A stretch of DNA of 64,000 nucleotides, taken from positions 2,680,325 through 2,744,324 of the forward strand of contig NZ_LR026978.1 in NCBI RefSeq assembly GCF_900604315.1, in the 5' to 3' direction. Every line of letters starts with the position of its first letter. Positions within the stretch are counted from its first letter, which is position 1. The notes below the pieces were generated by a model that was given only the letters and a program-made list of their open reading frames with translations, ran no database searches and had not been told where the DNA came from. This stretch comes from [Erwinia] mediterraneensis (GTDB lineage Bacteria; Pseudomonadota; Gammaproteobacteria; Enterobacterales; Enterobacteriaceae). Positions 37,530 to 47,955 of this stretch are shown here, one piece after another. The position numbers and the translations under genes are program-made.

Positions 37530-38284
37530 ATGCAACTCACAGGCAACACCATGCTTATTACCGGCGGGAGCAGCGGCACAGGCCGCGCCCTTGCGGAAGC
37601 CTTTTATCATCGCGGCAACCGCGTCATTATTACCGCACGGCGTCAGGCGTTACTGGAAAGAGTAGTCGCCGAACGTCCGGGCATGCTCGGGCTAACGGCC
37701 GACCTCACCAATCCGGAAGAGGTGACCCGGTTAGCGACAGAGGTACGGGCCAGCTTTCCGCAGCTGAATGTGCTGATCGCCAATGCCGGTATTTCACGTG
37801 CGGAGGATGTGCGGGCGGATAGCTGGGATGGCAGCGATGCTGAGGCGATCACAGAAACTAATATTCTGGGAGTGGGCGCATCACGGCCGCGCTTTTACCG
37901 CTTCTCAGAAAATAGCCGAATGCCACCCTGATGGCCACCAGCTCGGCGCCGGCCTTTGTACCACGCGCGGATTTTCCTGCCTACTGCGCCAGTAAGGCGT
38001 TTTTGCATGCCTGGCTGACGTCACTACGTCATCAGTTGCGCAGCATCCCGGTAGAGGTGCTGGAGCTTTCTCCGCCTTATGTGCAGACCGGACTCACCGG
38101 CAGCCAGCAGATGCAGGATCCGCGCGCCATGCCGCTCGCGACCTGTCTTGCCGGGGTGATGCAGCGGCTGGAGCAGGGCGAGCATCCTGGCGGTGAAATC
38201 GTGCTGGAGCAGGATCTCCCGCGCCGCTGGGCGGAGCGCAACGGCACCTTCGAGGCGATCTTTTTTGCCATGAACGCGAACTGA
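37530..38284 (+). pseudogene. short-chain dehydrogenase (DltE-like), two disabling lesions
   Basis: An SDR-family oxidoreductase gene broken twice. The first frame (ATG 37530) encodes MQLTGNTMLITGGSSGTGRA with the NAD(P)-binding TGGSSGTGRA, ANAGISRAEDV and TNILGV. At about 37872-37877 (GTGGGCGC) one base seems to be missing, because the expected continuation RITAALLPLLRK is in another frame. That second frame then meets TAG at 37913-37915, where Gln (CAG) is usual. After it PNATLMATSSAPAFVPRADF and the catalytic YCASK continue to the stop at 38284. The joined product would be about 250 residues, the SDR length. Two separate lesions make a sequencing error unlikely as the whole cause. Confidence 0.88.
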
Positions 38285-38879
38285 AGACGCCGGTGTCGAC
38301 TGATGGCTGTCATCCTGAAATACTGCCAGCAAACGCCACAAGGCTGTTCCTCACTGTCCGGTGGCGTTGCCTCCCGCTTTTTTCCGCAGGCCGACGTCGC
38401 CGTGTCGCGTTAATAAAAAAGAAAAAAGGTTATTAATTTCTGAATATATTTGCCGCAGCAAAACAATTAATTAACAAAAAAGCCCGCTGAACATATCTCA
38501 TCATGCAATTCGTTAATTCAGATCAATAAATGGCAATTTAAAGAAAATTATAGCGCTGGAAAAGCGCAGCGCCGGGAGGTTTAATTGCGCTGCATCAATT
38601 CATTACCCGTTCGAATATTACCAAATATTATCGAAAAATGATGAAGCCGCACGCACCACATTCGCGTACACCGGCATAAAAGCGGGGTTGAACTGATGAA
38701 ATCAGCAGCGTTACACAGGCTTTGCGCGTTGACGTCAGGCAGCCTTTACTGCTGCACGACAGGTAACAAAGCTGGAAATTAATCATCCCTCTTTTCTGAA
38801 CGTTCTGTCCGCCACGCATTTAATCACGCTGAAATGTAGCGAATAAACGGGGCGTTTTAGCTGAGAACCAGGAGTCACT
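38285..38879. other. AT-rich region upstream of cydA
   Basis: A 595 bp gap with no supported gene. 38400-38650 is strongly AT-rich (for example AACAATTAATTAACAAAAAA, and ATATTACCAAATATTATCG at about 38611) and contains ArcA-like GTTAATTAA strings on both strands. The E. coli cydA promoters are also spread over several hundred bases with ArcA, Fnr and H-NS sites, so this is probably the control region for cydABX. A 28-codon frame at 38696 is considered chance. Confidence 0.55.
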
Positions 38880-40448
38880 ATGTTAGATATCGTCGAACTG
38901 TCACGTTTACAGTTTGCGCTGACAGCAATGTACCACTTCCTTTTTGTCCCGTTAACGCTGGGTATGGCATTTCTGCTGGCCATTATGGAAACCGTATATG
39001 TGCTGTCAGGCAAACAGATTTATAAGGACATGACAAAGTTCTGGGGCAAATTATTTGGTATTAACTTTGCCCTCGGCGTCGCGACCGGCCTGACGATGGA
39101 GTTTCAGTTCGGTACCAACTGGTCCTACTACTCGCACTATGTCGGCGATATTTTCGGTGCGCCGCTGGCAATTGAAGGACTGATGGCCTTTTTCCTCGAA
39201 TCGACTTTTGTTGGCCTGTTTTTCTTTGGCTGGGATCGTCTGAGCAAAGGGCAGCATCTGGCGGTCACCTGGCTGGTGGCGCTGGGTTCCAACCTGTCCG
39301 CGTTGTGGATTCTGGTGGCGAACGGCTGGATGCAGAACCCGGTGGCCTCGCACTTTAATTTCGAAACCATGCGTATGGAGATGGTGAGCTTTGCCGGTCT
39401 GGTACTGAATCCGGTGGCGCAGGTGAAATTTGTCCATACCGTGGCGGCAGGCTACACCACCGGCGCGATGTTTATTATGGGTATCAGCGCCTGGTATCTG
39501 CTGAAAGGGCGCGACATCACTTTCGCCAAACGCTCTTTTGCCATTGCCGCCAGTTTTGGCCTGGCTGCCGTGCTCTCGGTAATCGTTCTGGGTGATGAAT
39601 CGGGCTATGAAATGGGGGATGTGCAGAAAACCAAGCTGGCCGCGATTGAAGCCGAGTGGGAAACCCAGCCGGCGCCTGCACCTTTTACTCTGTTTGGTGT
39701 GCCTGATCAGGAAACCCAGGAAAACCGTTATGCCATTCAGATCCCCTATCTTCTGGGTCTGATCGCCACGCGCTCAGTAGATACCCCGGTGACCGGCCTG
39801 AAAGCGCTGCTGGCGCAGCATGAACTCCGTATCCGTAACGGTATGCAAGCCTATGCGCTGTTAAATGAACTGCGCGCAGGCAGCCAGGATCCGGCAGTGC
39901 GTGAGGCGTTTGAAGCGAGCAAACAGGACCTTGGTTACGGCCTGCTACTGAAACGCTATACCGACAAGGTCACGGACGCCAGCGAAGCGCAAATCCAGCA
40001 GGCGGCGCAGGATTCCATTCCGCGCGTGGCGCCGCTCTACTTTGCATTCCGCATTATGGTGCTGTGCGGCGTGCTGCTGCTGGGCATTATCACCCTGGCC
40101 TTCTGGAGCGTGATACGTAACCGCATCGGCAATAACCGCTGGCTGCTGAAAGCTGCGCTGTGGGGCATTCCGCTACCCTGGATCGCCGTGGAGGCGGGCT
40201 GGTTTGTGGCCGAGTATGGCCGTCAGCCGTGGGCTATCGGTGAAGTGTTGCCCACCGCGGTGGCTAATTCGTCGCTGACGGTCAGCGATCTTCTTTTCTC
40301 AATGACGCTGATTTGTGGTCTCTACACGCTGTTTCTGGTGGCGGAAATGTACCTGATGATCAAATTTGCCCGTCGCGGGCCGAGCAGCATGCACACCGGA
40401 CGCTACCATCACGAAACTGCTGCTGTCACCACGCAGCCTGCGCGCTGA
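38880..40448 (+). CDS. cydA: cytochrome bd-I ubiquinol oxidase subunit I
   Basis: Subunit I of the high-affinity cytochrome bd oxidase in the inner membrane; oxidises ubiquinol and reduces oxygen. The 522 residues match CydA. His19 ([12 protein letters not shown]) is the b595 ligand at its usual place. The N-terminal half holds helices with [20 protein letters not shown]; the periplasmic Q-loop with the ubiquinol-binding region is around 250-380 and includes the E. coli-like long insert; [14 protein letters not shown] is the conserved C-terminal signature. cydB follows after 15 bases. Confidence 0.99.
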   Translation: MLDIVELSRLQFALTAMYHFLFVPLTLGMAFLLAIMETVYVLSGKQIYKDMTKFWGKLFGINFALGVATGLTMEFQFGTNWSYYSHYVGDIFGAPLAIEGLMAFFLESTFVGLFFFGWDRLSKGQHLAVTWLVALGSNLSALWILVANGWMQNPVASHFNFETMRMEMVSFAGLVLNPVAQVKFVHTVAAGYTTGAMFIMGISAWYLLKGRDITFAKRSFAIAASFGLAAVLSVIVLGDESGYEMGDVQKTKLAAIEAEWETQPAPAPFTLFGVPDQETQENRYAIQIPYLLGLIATRSVDTPVTGLKALLAQHELRIRNGMQAYALLNELRAGSQDPAVREAFEASKQDLGYGLLLKRYTDKVTDASEAQIQQAAQDSIPRVAPLYFAFRIMVLCGVLLLGIITLAFWSVIRNRIGNNRWLLKAALWGIPLPWIAVEAGWFVAEYGRQPWAIGEVLPTAVANSSLTVSDLLFSMTLICGLYTLFLVAEMYLMIKFARRGPSSMHTGRYHHETAAVTTQPAR

Positions 40449-40463
40449 TAAAGGAGAATATCC

Positions 40464-41603
40464 ATGTTTGATTATGAAGTTTTGCGCTTTGTCTGGTGGT
40501 TGTTGATCGGCGTGCTGCTGATTGGCTTCGCAGTGACTGACGGCTTTGATATGGGCGTCGGCATGCTGACGCCTCTGCTGGGGCACAGCGATACGGAGCG
40601 ACGCATTATGATTAACAGCATCGCCCCGCACTGGGATGGTAATCAGGTCTGGCTGATCACCGCCGGCGGCGCGCTGTTTGCGGCCTGGCCGATGGTGTAT
40701 GCCGCTGCCTTTTCCGGCTTTTACATGGCGCTGATCCTGGTGCTCGCCTCGCTGTTTTTCCGTCCGGTGGGATTTGAATATCGCTCCAGGATTGAAGACA
40801 AGCGCTGGCGCGCCAGCTGGGACTGGGGCATTTTTCTCGGTAGTTTTGTGCCGCCGCTGGTGATCGGCGTGGCATTCGGCAACCTGCTGCAGGGTGTGCC
40901 CTTTCACACCGATGAATATATGCGTCTGTTCTACACCGGTAACTTCCTGCAGCTGCTGAATCCCTTTGGCCTGCTGGCGGGCATTATCAGCCTGACCATG
41001 ATTATGGCTCAGGGGGCTACCTATCTGCAGATGCGCACCAGCGGCGAACTGCATCAGCGGGCACGTCTGGCGGCGCAAATCGCGGCGCTGGTGATGCTGG
41101 TCAGCTTTGTGCTGGCGGGGGGCTGGGTGATCTTCGGCATTGATGGCTATGTGGTAAAAAGCGTGATCGACCACCATGCCGCCTCTAACCCGCTGGGGAA
41201 AACGGTGGCGCGTGAGGCGGGTGCCTGGCTGGTGAATTTCCATAACACGCCGCTGCTCTGGCTCTTCCCGCTGTTCGGCTGTCTGCTGCCGCTGCTGACC
41301 ATCTTCTGCTCGCGCAAAGAGCAGGGCGGCTGGGCGTTCATCTCCTCATCACTGACGCTGGCCTGCGTGATCATGACGGCGGGCATCGCGATGTTTCCAT
41401 TTATCATGCCTTCCAGCACGGTGCCGGATGTCAGCCTGACCATGTGGGATGCGACTTCCAGCCTGTTAACGCTGAAGCTGATGACCTTTGCCGCCATCAT
41501 TTTTGTGCCGATTATCCTCGCGTATACCGCCTGGTGTTATTACAAGATGTATGGCCGCATTACCCACCAACATATTGAGAGCAATACGCACTCCCTCTAC
41601 TGA
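40464..41603 (+). CDS. cydB: cytochrome bd-I ubiquinol oxidase subunit II
   Basis: Subunit II of cytochrome bd oxidase. The 379-residue membrane protein begins MFDYEVLRFVWWLLIGVLLI and has the conserved GFAVTDGFDMGVGMLTPLLG, containing the acidic residues of the proton path. It has about eight to nine membrane helices, including WLITAGGALFAAWPMVYAAA and the final MTFAAIIFVPIILAYTAWCY. It is followed by cydX after 15 bases, giving a cydABX operon. Confidence 0.99.
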   Translation: MFDYEVLRFVWWLLIGVLLIGFAVTDGFDMGVGMLTPLLGHSDTERRIMINSIAPHWDGNQVWLITAGGALFAAWPMVYAAAFSGFYMALILVLASLFFRPVGFEYRSRIEDKRWRASWDWGIFLGSFVPPLVIGVAFGNLLQGVPFHTDEYMRLFYTGNFLQLLNPFGLLAGIISLTMIMAQGATYLQMRTSGELHQRARLAAQIAALVMLVSFVLAGGWVIFGIDGYVVKSVIDHHAASNPLGKTVAREAGAWLVNFHNTPLLWLFPLFGCLLPLLTIFCSRKEQGGWAFISSSLTLACVIMTAGIAMFPFIMPSSTVPDVSLTMWDATSSLLTLKLMTFAAIIFVPIILAYTAWCYYKMYGRITHQHIESNTHSLY

Positions 41604-41618
41604 TACAGGAGACAGACC

Positions 41619-41729
41619 ATGTGGTATTTTGCCTGGATTCTCGGCACCCTGCTGGCCTGCGCTTTCGGCGTTATCACGGCGCTGGCGCTGGAGCATGTGG
41701 AAGAGAGCAATAACCATAAACAGGCGTAA
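41619..41729 (+). CDS. cydX: cytochrome bd-I oxidase small subunit CydX
   Basis: A 36-residue single-pass membrane protein needed for stable, active cytochrome bd oxidase. It begins MWYFAWILGTLLACAFGVIT and continues with ALALEHVEES; the MWYFAWILG start and Glu-rich tail are typical of CydX (YbgT). An AGGAGA ribosome site lies seven bases upstream. In E. coli ybgE follows; here a strong terminator comes directly after cydX. Confidence 0.96.
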   Translation: MWYFAWILGTLLACAFGVITALALEHVEESNNHKQA

Positions 41730-41742
41730 TAACCTGTCTATC

Positions 41743-41778
41743 AACAACCAGGGCCCGTTACGGGCCCTGGTTGTTTTC
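41743..41778 (+). terminator. rho-independent terminator of cydABX
   Basis: A 15 bp perfect stem, AACAACCAGGGCCCG/CGGGCCCTGGTTGTT (41743-41775) with loop TTA, then TT. Of the terminators in the window it has the longest stem. Confidence 0.92.
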
Positions 41779-42027
41779 GGGTATCAGCGGCAAGGGCGTT
41801 GCGCTGATACCATCCCCCTGTTATCTGGCCGCGGCGCATTACCCCGTTATCCGGCGGGAAAAGCAGCGCTTTCTTGCACTTTTGTCATGCGATGGTCAAG
41901 AAATCAGCCGGAAAGGTTTCCGGTTGTGATTGTCTGATAATTATTTTCTCCTGACTCAGGCGAGCCATTCCAAACCCGAAATCTCTTGCGTATAGTAAGC
42001 AACGTTTAAAACGGGTCGGGATGTAAA
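41779..42027. other. cydX-ybgC intergenic region
   Basis: About 250 bp without a recognisable gene; no ybgE homologue was found in any frame. It should hold the promoter of ybgC-tolQRA. The AT-rich 41925-42010 segment contains TATAGT (41993) as a possible -10. Confidence 0.45.
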
Positions 42028-43115
<1,088 letters not shown>

Positions 43116-43130
43116 GAGCGGAGGTTATTC

Positions 43131-43559
43131 ATGGCCAGAACGCGCGGTCGCGGGCGTCGTGACCTGAAGTCGGAAATCAATATCGTTCCGCTGCTGGATG
43201 TGCTGTTGGTGCTACTGCTCATTTTTATGGCGACAGCGCCGATTATTACCCAGAGCGTCGAAGTCGATCTGCCTGACGCTACCGATTCGAAAACGGTTGG
43301 CAGCAATGACAATCCGCCGGTGATCGTCGAGGTCTCGGGGGTGGGTCAGTACAGTCTGGTTGTCGACCATGACCGTATGGAGCAGTTGCCGCCAGAGCAG
43401 GTGGTGAGCGAGGCACAGCAACGTCTTTCGTCGAATCCAAAAACTGTCTTTTTGATCGGCGGTGCCAAAGATGTGCCTTACGACGAAATCATCAAGGCGT
43501 TGAATCTGCTGCATCAGGCAGGTGTTAAATCCGTCGGTTTGATGACGCAGCCGATTTAA
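43131..43559 (+). CDS. tolR: Tol-Pal system protein TolR
   Basis: Single-pass inner-membrane partner of TolQ and TolA. The 142 residues begin MARTRGRGRRDLKSEINIVP. The membrane helix (LLDVLLVLLLIFMATAPII, about 20-38) contains the essential Asp of the proton path near its start. The periplasmic ExbD/TolR domain makes up the rest and ends KSVGLMTQPI. The ribosome site is GGAGG. tolA follows after 27 bases. Confidence 0.98.
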   Translation: MARTRGRGRRDLKSEINIVPLLDVLLVLLLIFMATAPIITQSVEVDLPDATDSKTVGSNDNPPVIVEVSGVGQYSLVVDHDRMEQLPPEQVVSEAQQRLSSNPKTVFLIGGAKDVPYDEIIKALNLLHQAGVKSVGLMTQPI

Positions 43560-43586
43560 AGTCGAACCGTTTTTTGGGAACCGAGA

Positions 43587-44864
43587 GTGTCGAAGGCAAC
43601 CGAGCAAAACGAGAAGTTAAAGCGCGCGATAATCATTTCGGTGATATTGCATATCGTCCTGATCGCCTTACTGATATGGAGCTCGTTTAGCGAAAATATC
43701 GAGGCCAGCGGAGGCGGTGGCGGCAGCGATATCGATGCGGTGATGGTCGATCCTGGCGCGGTAGTAGAACAGTATAATCGCCAGCAAAATCAGCAAAGTG
43801 ACAGTCAGCGCGCCGAGCAGCAGCGTAAAAAGCAGGCTCAGCAGCAGGCGGAAGAGCTGCAGCAGAAACAGGCGGCGGAACAGCAGCGTCTGAAAGAGCT
43901 GGAAAGAGAGCGTTTGCAGGCGCAGGAAGAGGCCAAAGCGCAGGCGAAACAAGCGCAGGAACAGCAGCGTCAGGCGCAGGAAGCAGCAAAACAGGCGCAG
44001 GAGCAGCAAAAAGCGGCGGAAGCCGCAGCGGCCAAAGCGAAGGCGGAAGCGAAAGCGCAGGCTGAAGCGCAGGCGAAGGCGGCGGCTGAAGCGAAGCAGA
44101 AAGCGGAAGAGCAGGCGAAGCAGGCGGCGGCTGAAGCGAAGAAGAAAGCGGAAGAGCAGGCGAAGCAGGCGGCAGCTGAAGCGAAGAAGAAAGCGGAAGA
44201 GCAGGCCAGACAGGCTGCTGCCGAGGCGGCGAAGCAGAAAGCGGCGCAGGAAGCGAAAGCGGCAGCAGCTGAAGCGAAGGCGAAAGCGGCGGCCGAAGCC
44301 AAAGCCAAAGCGGCACAGGAAGCGAAAGAGAAAGCGGCTGCTGAGGCAAAAGAAAAGGCTGCGGCAGAAGCGAAAGCCGAGGCTAAAGCGAAAGCGGCAG
44401 CAGAGGCGAAAGCCAAAGCCGCGGCCGAAGCGAAGAAAAAAGCGGCGGCAGAAGCGGCGAAAAGCGATAGCGATGTAGACGATCTGCTGGGCGGACTGGC
44501 TTCTGGTAAGAATGCGCCGAAAAGCGGTGACGCCGGTAAGAGCGGCGGCGCGGCAGCGGCGGGGCAGGGCAACCAGAAGAAATCGGGCGCCTCGGGGGCG
44601 GATATCAGCAATTATGCGGGACAGATCCGCGCGGCGATCCAGAGTAAGTTTTACGATTGGGAAAGCTACAAAGGGCGTACCTGTAGCTTGCGCATTAAAC
44701 TGGCGCCCGATGGCTTGCTGATTGACGCCAAAGCAGAAGGGGGCGATCCTGCGCTGTGTCAGGCAGCACTGGCGGCGGCACGTCAGGCGCGGTTCCCGAA
44801 ACCACCGAGCCAGGATGTGTACCAGGTGTTTAAAAACGCACCGCTGGATTTCAAACCGCAATAA
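43587..44864 (+). CDS. tolA: cell-envelope integrity protein TolA
   Basis: Links the inner-membrane TolQR motor to TolB and Pal at the outer membrane, and supports constriction at division. The start is GTG at 43587, giving 425 residues. Domain I has the membrane anchor (AIIISVILHIVLIALLIWSS). Domain II (about 55-300) is a long, low-complexity Ala/Lys/Glu helix with tandem AEAKKKAEEQAKQAA-type repeats, encoded by near-repetitive DNA. Domain III (about 325-425) is globular, with the Cys pair in RTCSLRIKLAPDG and ALCQAALAAARQARFP. The repeats may vary in number between strains. Confidence 0.98.
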   Translation: MSKATEQNEKLKRAIIISVILHIVLIALLIWSSFSENIEASGGGGGSDIDAVMVDPGAVVEQYNRQQNQQSDSQRAEQQRKKQAQQQAEELQQKQAAEQQRLKELERERLQAQEEAKAQAKQAQEQQRQAQEAAKQAQEQQKAAEAAAAKAKAEAKAQAEAQAKAAAEAKQKAEEQAKQAAAEAKKKAEEQAKQAAAEAKKKAEEQARQAAAEAAKQKAAQEAKAAAAEAKAKAAAEAKAKAAQEAKEKAAAEAKEKAAAEAKAEAKAKAAAEAKAKAAAEAKKKAAAEAAKSDSDVDDLLGGLASGKNAPKSGDAGKSGGAAAAGQGNQKKSGASGADISNYAGQIRAAIQSKFYDWESYKGRTCSLRIKLAPDGLLIDAKAEGGDPALCQAALAAARQARFPKPPSQDVYQVFKNAPLDFKPQ

Positions 44865-44984
44865 TGCAGTAACGCACGGCGGGTTGAACTATGGTTAGCT
44901 TGCCGTACTCTATTAGGCTTTAACTCGTCGTTTTCAGGAACAGTGCGAATTATCGTGGACTGAGGTTCAGATAAGGGAGATAAA

Positions 44985-46280
44985 ATGAAGCAGGCACTTC
45001 GTGTAACGTTAGGCTTTTTTATACTGCTGTGGGCAGCCATGCTGCATGCAGAAGTTCGCATCGAAATTACCCAGGGGGTAAACACCGCGCGTCCTATCGG
45101 TGTGGTGCCGTTTAAATGGGCAGGTCCTGGCGCTGCGCCGGAAGATATTGGCGGAATCGTGGCGGCCGACCTGCGCAACAGCGGTAAATTTAATCCGCTG
45201 GATCGCTCGCGACTGCCGCAGCAGCCTGCCAGCCCGCAGGAAGTGCAACCTGCCGCCTGGACCGCCCTCGGCATTGACGCCGTAGTGGTCGGTCAGGTGC
45301 AGCCGAATCCGGATGGCAGCTATCAGATCGCTTATCAGCTGGTAGACACCGCAGGCGCGCCGGGTACGGTGCTGGCGCAGAACCAGTTTAAAGTGACCAA
45401 ACAGTGGCTGCGTTACGCGGCACATACCGCCAGCGATGAAGTATTTGAGAAACTCACCAACATCAAAGGGGCTTTCCGTACCCGTATCGCCTATGTAGTA
45501 CAGACCAATGGCGGTCAGTTCCCGTATGAAGTTCGCGTGGCAGACTATGATGGCTACAACCAGTTTGTGGTACATCGTTCACCTCAGCCGCTGATGTCGC
45601 CGACCTGGTCGCCGGATGGCAGCAAACTCGCTTACGTGACCTTTGAAAGCGGTAAGTCAGCGCTGGTAGTACAGACGCTGGCTAACGGCGCTATCCGTCA
45701 GATCGCCTCTTACCCGCGCCATAACGGTGCGCCGGCCTTCTCGCCGGATGGCTCGAAACTGGCCTTTGCCCTGTCGAAAACCGGCAGTCTGAACCTCTAT
45801 GTGATGGATCTGGCCTCAGGTCAGGTACGTCAGGTAACCAATGGCCGTTACAACAGCACTGAACCGACCTGGTTCCCGGACAGTCAGACTCTGGCGTTCA
45901 CCTCGGATCAGGCGGGTGCGCCGCAAATTTATAAAGTCAGCGTCAACGGCGGTACGCCGCAGCGCATCACCTGGGAAGGTGGGCAGAATCAGGACGCTGA
46001 TGTCGCTACGGATGGCAAATCAATGGTGATGATTAGCACCAGTGGTGGTGCTCAGCACGTCGCCAAACAGGATCTGGAAACGGGAGCCGTTCAGCAATTA
46101 ACGGACACGTTCCTGGATGAGACGCCGAGTCTTGCACCTAACGGCACGATGGTGATCTATAGCTCTACTCAGGGGATGGGTTCCGTGTTGCAGTTGGTTT
46201 CAACTGACGGGCGTTTCAAAGCGCGTCTTCCGGCAACTGATGGACAGGTCAAATTCCCTGCCTGGTCGCCGTATCTGTGA
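44985..46280 (+). CDS. tolB: Tol-Pal system beta-propeller protein TolB
   Basis: Periplasmic protein that binds Pal, TolA and Lpp. The 431 residues have a signal peptide ([20 protein letters not shown], cleaved near HAEV at about 21-23). The N-terminal domain (about 25-165) is followed by a six-bladed propeller, with WD40-like PD40 repeats such as [25 protein letters not shown] and [12 protein letters not shown]. It has a GGGAGA ribosome site. A 120 bp gap after tolA may hold a second promoter. Confidence 0.98.
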   Translation: MKQALRVTLGFFILLWAAMLHAEVRIEITQGVNTARPIGVVPFKWAGPGAAPEDIGGIVAADLRNSGKFNPLDRSRLPQQPASPQEVQPAAWTALGIDAVVVGQVQPNPDGSYQIAYQLVDTAGAPGTVLAQNQFKVTKQWLRYAAHTASDEVFEKLTNIKGAFRTRIAYVVQTNGGQFPYEVRVADYDGYNQFVVHRSPQPLMSPTWSPDGSKLAYVTFESGKSALVVQTLANGAIRQIASYPRHNGAPAFSPDGSKLAFALSKTGSLNLYVMDLASGQVRQVTNGRYNSTEPTWFPDSQTLAFTSDQAGAPQIYKVSVNGGTPQRITWEGGQNQDADVATDGKSMVMISTSGGAQHVAKQDLETGAVQQLTDTFLDETPSLAPNGTMVIYSSTQGMGSVLQLVSTDGRFKARLPATDGQVKFPAWSPYL

Positions 46281-46323
46281 TGCATGTGTAAATATGTATG
46301 GCAAACAATAATAGGATTTAGAA

Positions 46324-46842
46324 ATGCAACTGAACAAAGTGCTGAAGGGTTTAATGCTGGCTCTGCCGGTTATGGCTGTAGCGGCTTGTAGCTCCCACAA
46401 AAATAACAACAATGACCAGACCGGTATGGGTGCTGATGGCGCTTACGGTGCTGGTGCGGGCATGAACGGCAACATGTCTTCTGACGAGCAGGCGCGTCTG
46501 CAGATGCAGGAACTGCAGAGAAACAACATCGTTTACTTCGGCCTGGACAAATATGACATCCAGTCTGATTACGCGCAGATGCTGGACCAGCATGCTGCTT
46601 TCCTGCGTAGCAACCCGTCTTACAAAGTGACCATCGAAGGTCATGCGGATGAGCGCGGTACGCCGGAATATAACATTGCACTGGGCGAGCGTCGTGCCAG
46701 CGCAGTGAAAATGTACCTGCAGGGTAAAGGCGTTTCAGCTGACCAGATGTCCATCGTTTCTTATGGTAAAGAGAAACCGGCCGTTCTGGGTCATGACGAA
46801 TCTGCTTACGCTAAAAACCGTCGTGCCGTTCTGGTTTACTAA
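46324..46842 (+). CDS. pal: peptidoglycan-associated lipoprotein Pal
   Basis: Outer-membrane lipoprotein that binds peptidoglycan and TolB. The 172-residue precursor has a lipobox ending at Cys22 ([11 protein letters not shown]), so the mature protein is acylated there; Ser at +2 allows outer-membrane sorting. A flexible Gly/Asn-rich linker follows (about 25-65). The OmpA-like domain (about 70-172) has [20 protein letters not shown], which carries the diaminopimelate-binding Asp and Arg. The gene uses highly optimal codons, as for an abundant protein. cpoB follows after 9 bases. Confidence 0.99.
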   Translation: MQLNKVLKGLMLALPVMAVAACSSHKNNNNDQTGMGADGAYGAGAGMNGNMSSDEQARLQMQELQRNNIVYFGLDKYDIQSDYAQMLDQHAAFLRSNPSYKVTIEGHADERGTPEYNIALGERRASAVKMYLQGKGVSADQMSIVSYGKEKPAVLGHDESAYAKNRRAVLVY

Positions 46843-46851
46843 GAGAATCGT

Positions 46852-47652
46852 ATGATTAGTAACTTCAGGCTTCATATTGTGAGTCTGTCGTTACTGGTTG
46901 GCTTAGCGGCCCCCTGGGCCGCTAATGCCCAGGCATCAATCAGTAGCGTCGGCTCCGGCTCGATCGAAGATCGGGTTACCACCCTTGAACGTATCTCTAA
47001 TGCCCAGGCGCAACTTTTGCAGCAGCTGCAAGAGCAGATTAATGCCAACCAGAGCGATATCGACTCGCTGCGCGGGCAGATTGAACAGAACAGTTACCAG
47101 CTGAGCCAGATTGTTGAGCGGCAAAAGCAGCTCTATCAGCAGATCGATGCGCTCAGCAGCGGCAGTAACGCCAGTCAGAGTGGGGCAGGCGGCGATGCGG
47201 CGGCTTCTGCAGGCGCGGCAGCTGGCACTGGCGCTGATGCGGGGGCAACGGCCTCCTCTGCAGCACCGGCACAGAGCGGTGACGCCAACAGTGACTATAA
47301 CGCTGCGGTGGCGCTGATTCTGGAGAAAAAACAGTACGATCAGGCCATCACGGCTCTGCAGGCATGGGTGAAGCGCTATCCTGACTCCACCTATCAGCCG
47401 AATGCCAACTACTGGCTGGGTCAGCTGTTTTACAACAAAGGCAAAAAGGATGATGCCGCCTACTACTTTGCTACCGTAGTAAAAAACTATCCTAAGTCGC
47501 CAAAAAGTGCTGAAGCGCTGTTTAAGGTGGGCGTTATCATGCAGGATAAAAACGATACGGCAAAAGCCAAAGCGGTTTATCAGCAGGTAATCAAACAGTA
47601 CCCCAATAGCGAGTCGGCGAAACAAGCGCAGAAACGTCTGACCAGTCTGTAA
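46852..47652 (+). CDS. cpoB: cell division coordinator CpoB (YbgF)
   Basis: Periplasmic protein that coordinates peptidoglycan synthesis by PBP1B with Tol-Pal constriction. The 266 residues have a signal peptide ending near WAANAQA (about residue 27). A coiled-coil trimerisation segment rich in Gln/Leu follows (about 38-100, with AQAQLLQQLQEQINANQSDI). An Ala/Gly/Ser-rich linker lies at about 105-145. The C-terminal TPR domain has YNAAVALILEKKQYDQAITA, YWLGQLFYNKGKKDDAAYYF and NSESAKQAQKRL. The linker is longer than in E. coli. Confidence 0.97.
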   Translation: MISNFRLHIVSLSLLVGLAAPWAANAQASISSVGSGSIEDRVTTLERISNAQAQLLQQLQEQINANQSDIDSLRGQIEQNSYQLSQIVERQKQLYQQIDALSSGSNASQSGAGGDAAASAGAAAGTGADAGATASSAAPAQSGDANSDYNAAVALILEKKQYDQAITALQAWVKRYPDSTYQPNANYWLGQLFYNKGKKDDAAYYFATVVKNYPKSPKSAEALFKVGVIMQDKNDTAKAKAVYQQVIKQYPNSESAKQAQKRLTSL

Positions 47653-47739
47653 TTTATGCCGGATGGACCGGATTTCGTTTGAATTCTGGTCTCACCGCAT
47701 GAAAGGTAAGCAGTTGCACCCTGTGCCGGAAAATAAGGG

Positions 47740-47767
47740 TTGCGCTACCCCGCTAAATCAGTAATAT
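47740..47767 (+). promoter_or_regulatory. promoter of the tRNA-Lys cluster (predicted)
   Basis: TTGCGC (47740-47745) and TAATAT (47762-47767) are 16 bases apart. A GC-rich stretch (GCCGCCGTTGCCG) follows the -10, the pattern of a stringent-controlled stable-RNA promoter. It is about 45 bases before the first mature tRNA. Confidence 0.65.
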
Positions 47768-47818
47768 ATGCCGCCGTTGCCGGGACATATCTGAATACGT
47801 ATCGGCAAGCCTGAAGAT

Positions 47819-47894
47819 GGGTCGTTAGCTCAGTTGGTAGAGCAGTTGACTTTTAATCAATTGGTCGCAGGTTCGAATCCTGCACGACCCACCA
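47819..47894 (+). tRNA. lysT: tRNA-Lys (anticodon UUU), copy 1
   Basis: A 76-base cloverleaf with encoded CCA. Acceptor arms GGGTCGT/ACGACCC pair fully. The anticodon loop CTTTTAA gives anticodon TTT. GGTTCGAATCC forms the T arm. It is the first of three identical copies, all in the place of the lysT-valT-lysW cluster of E. coli. Confidence 0.98.
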
Positions 47895-47955
47895 TCTCTC
47901 TGCACGCAGTGCACAGTGGCGCAGATACCTTCAGCATCGTTGTACAACCTAAGAT

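Noticed and set aside
36845-38284. TetR/methyltransferase/dehydrogenase cassette as a new defence or antibiotic system
   Set aside because: All three parts belong to common families, one is broken, and nothing links them to defence.
38696-38782. 28-codon ATG frame upstream of cydA
   Set aside because: No ribosome site, no recognisable pattern, and it lies in the presumed control region.
41488-41937. 149-residue plus-strand frame over the cydB end, cydX and the terminator, considered as ybgE
   Set aside because: It runs through cydX in another frame and through the terminator hairpin, and its sequence is not membrane-like as YbgE is.
43668-44861. 397-residue open frame on the minus strand opposite tolA
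   Set aside because: It is an antisense shadow of the Ala/Lys repeats of TolA, low-complexity Arg/Leu/Phe with no ribosome site or family match.
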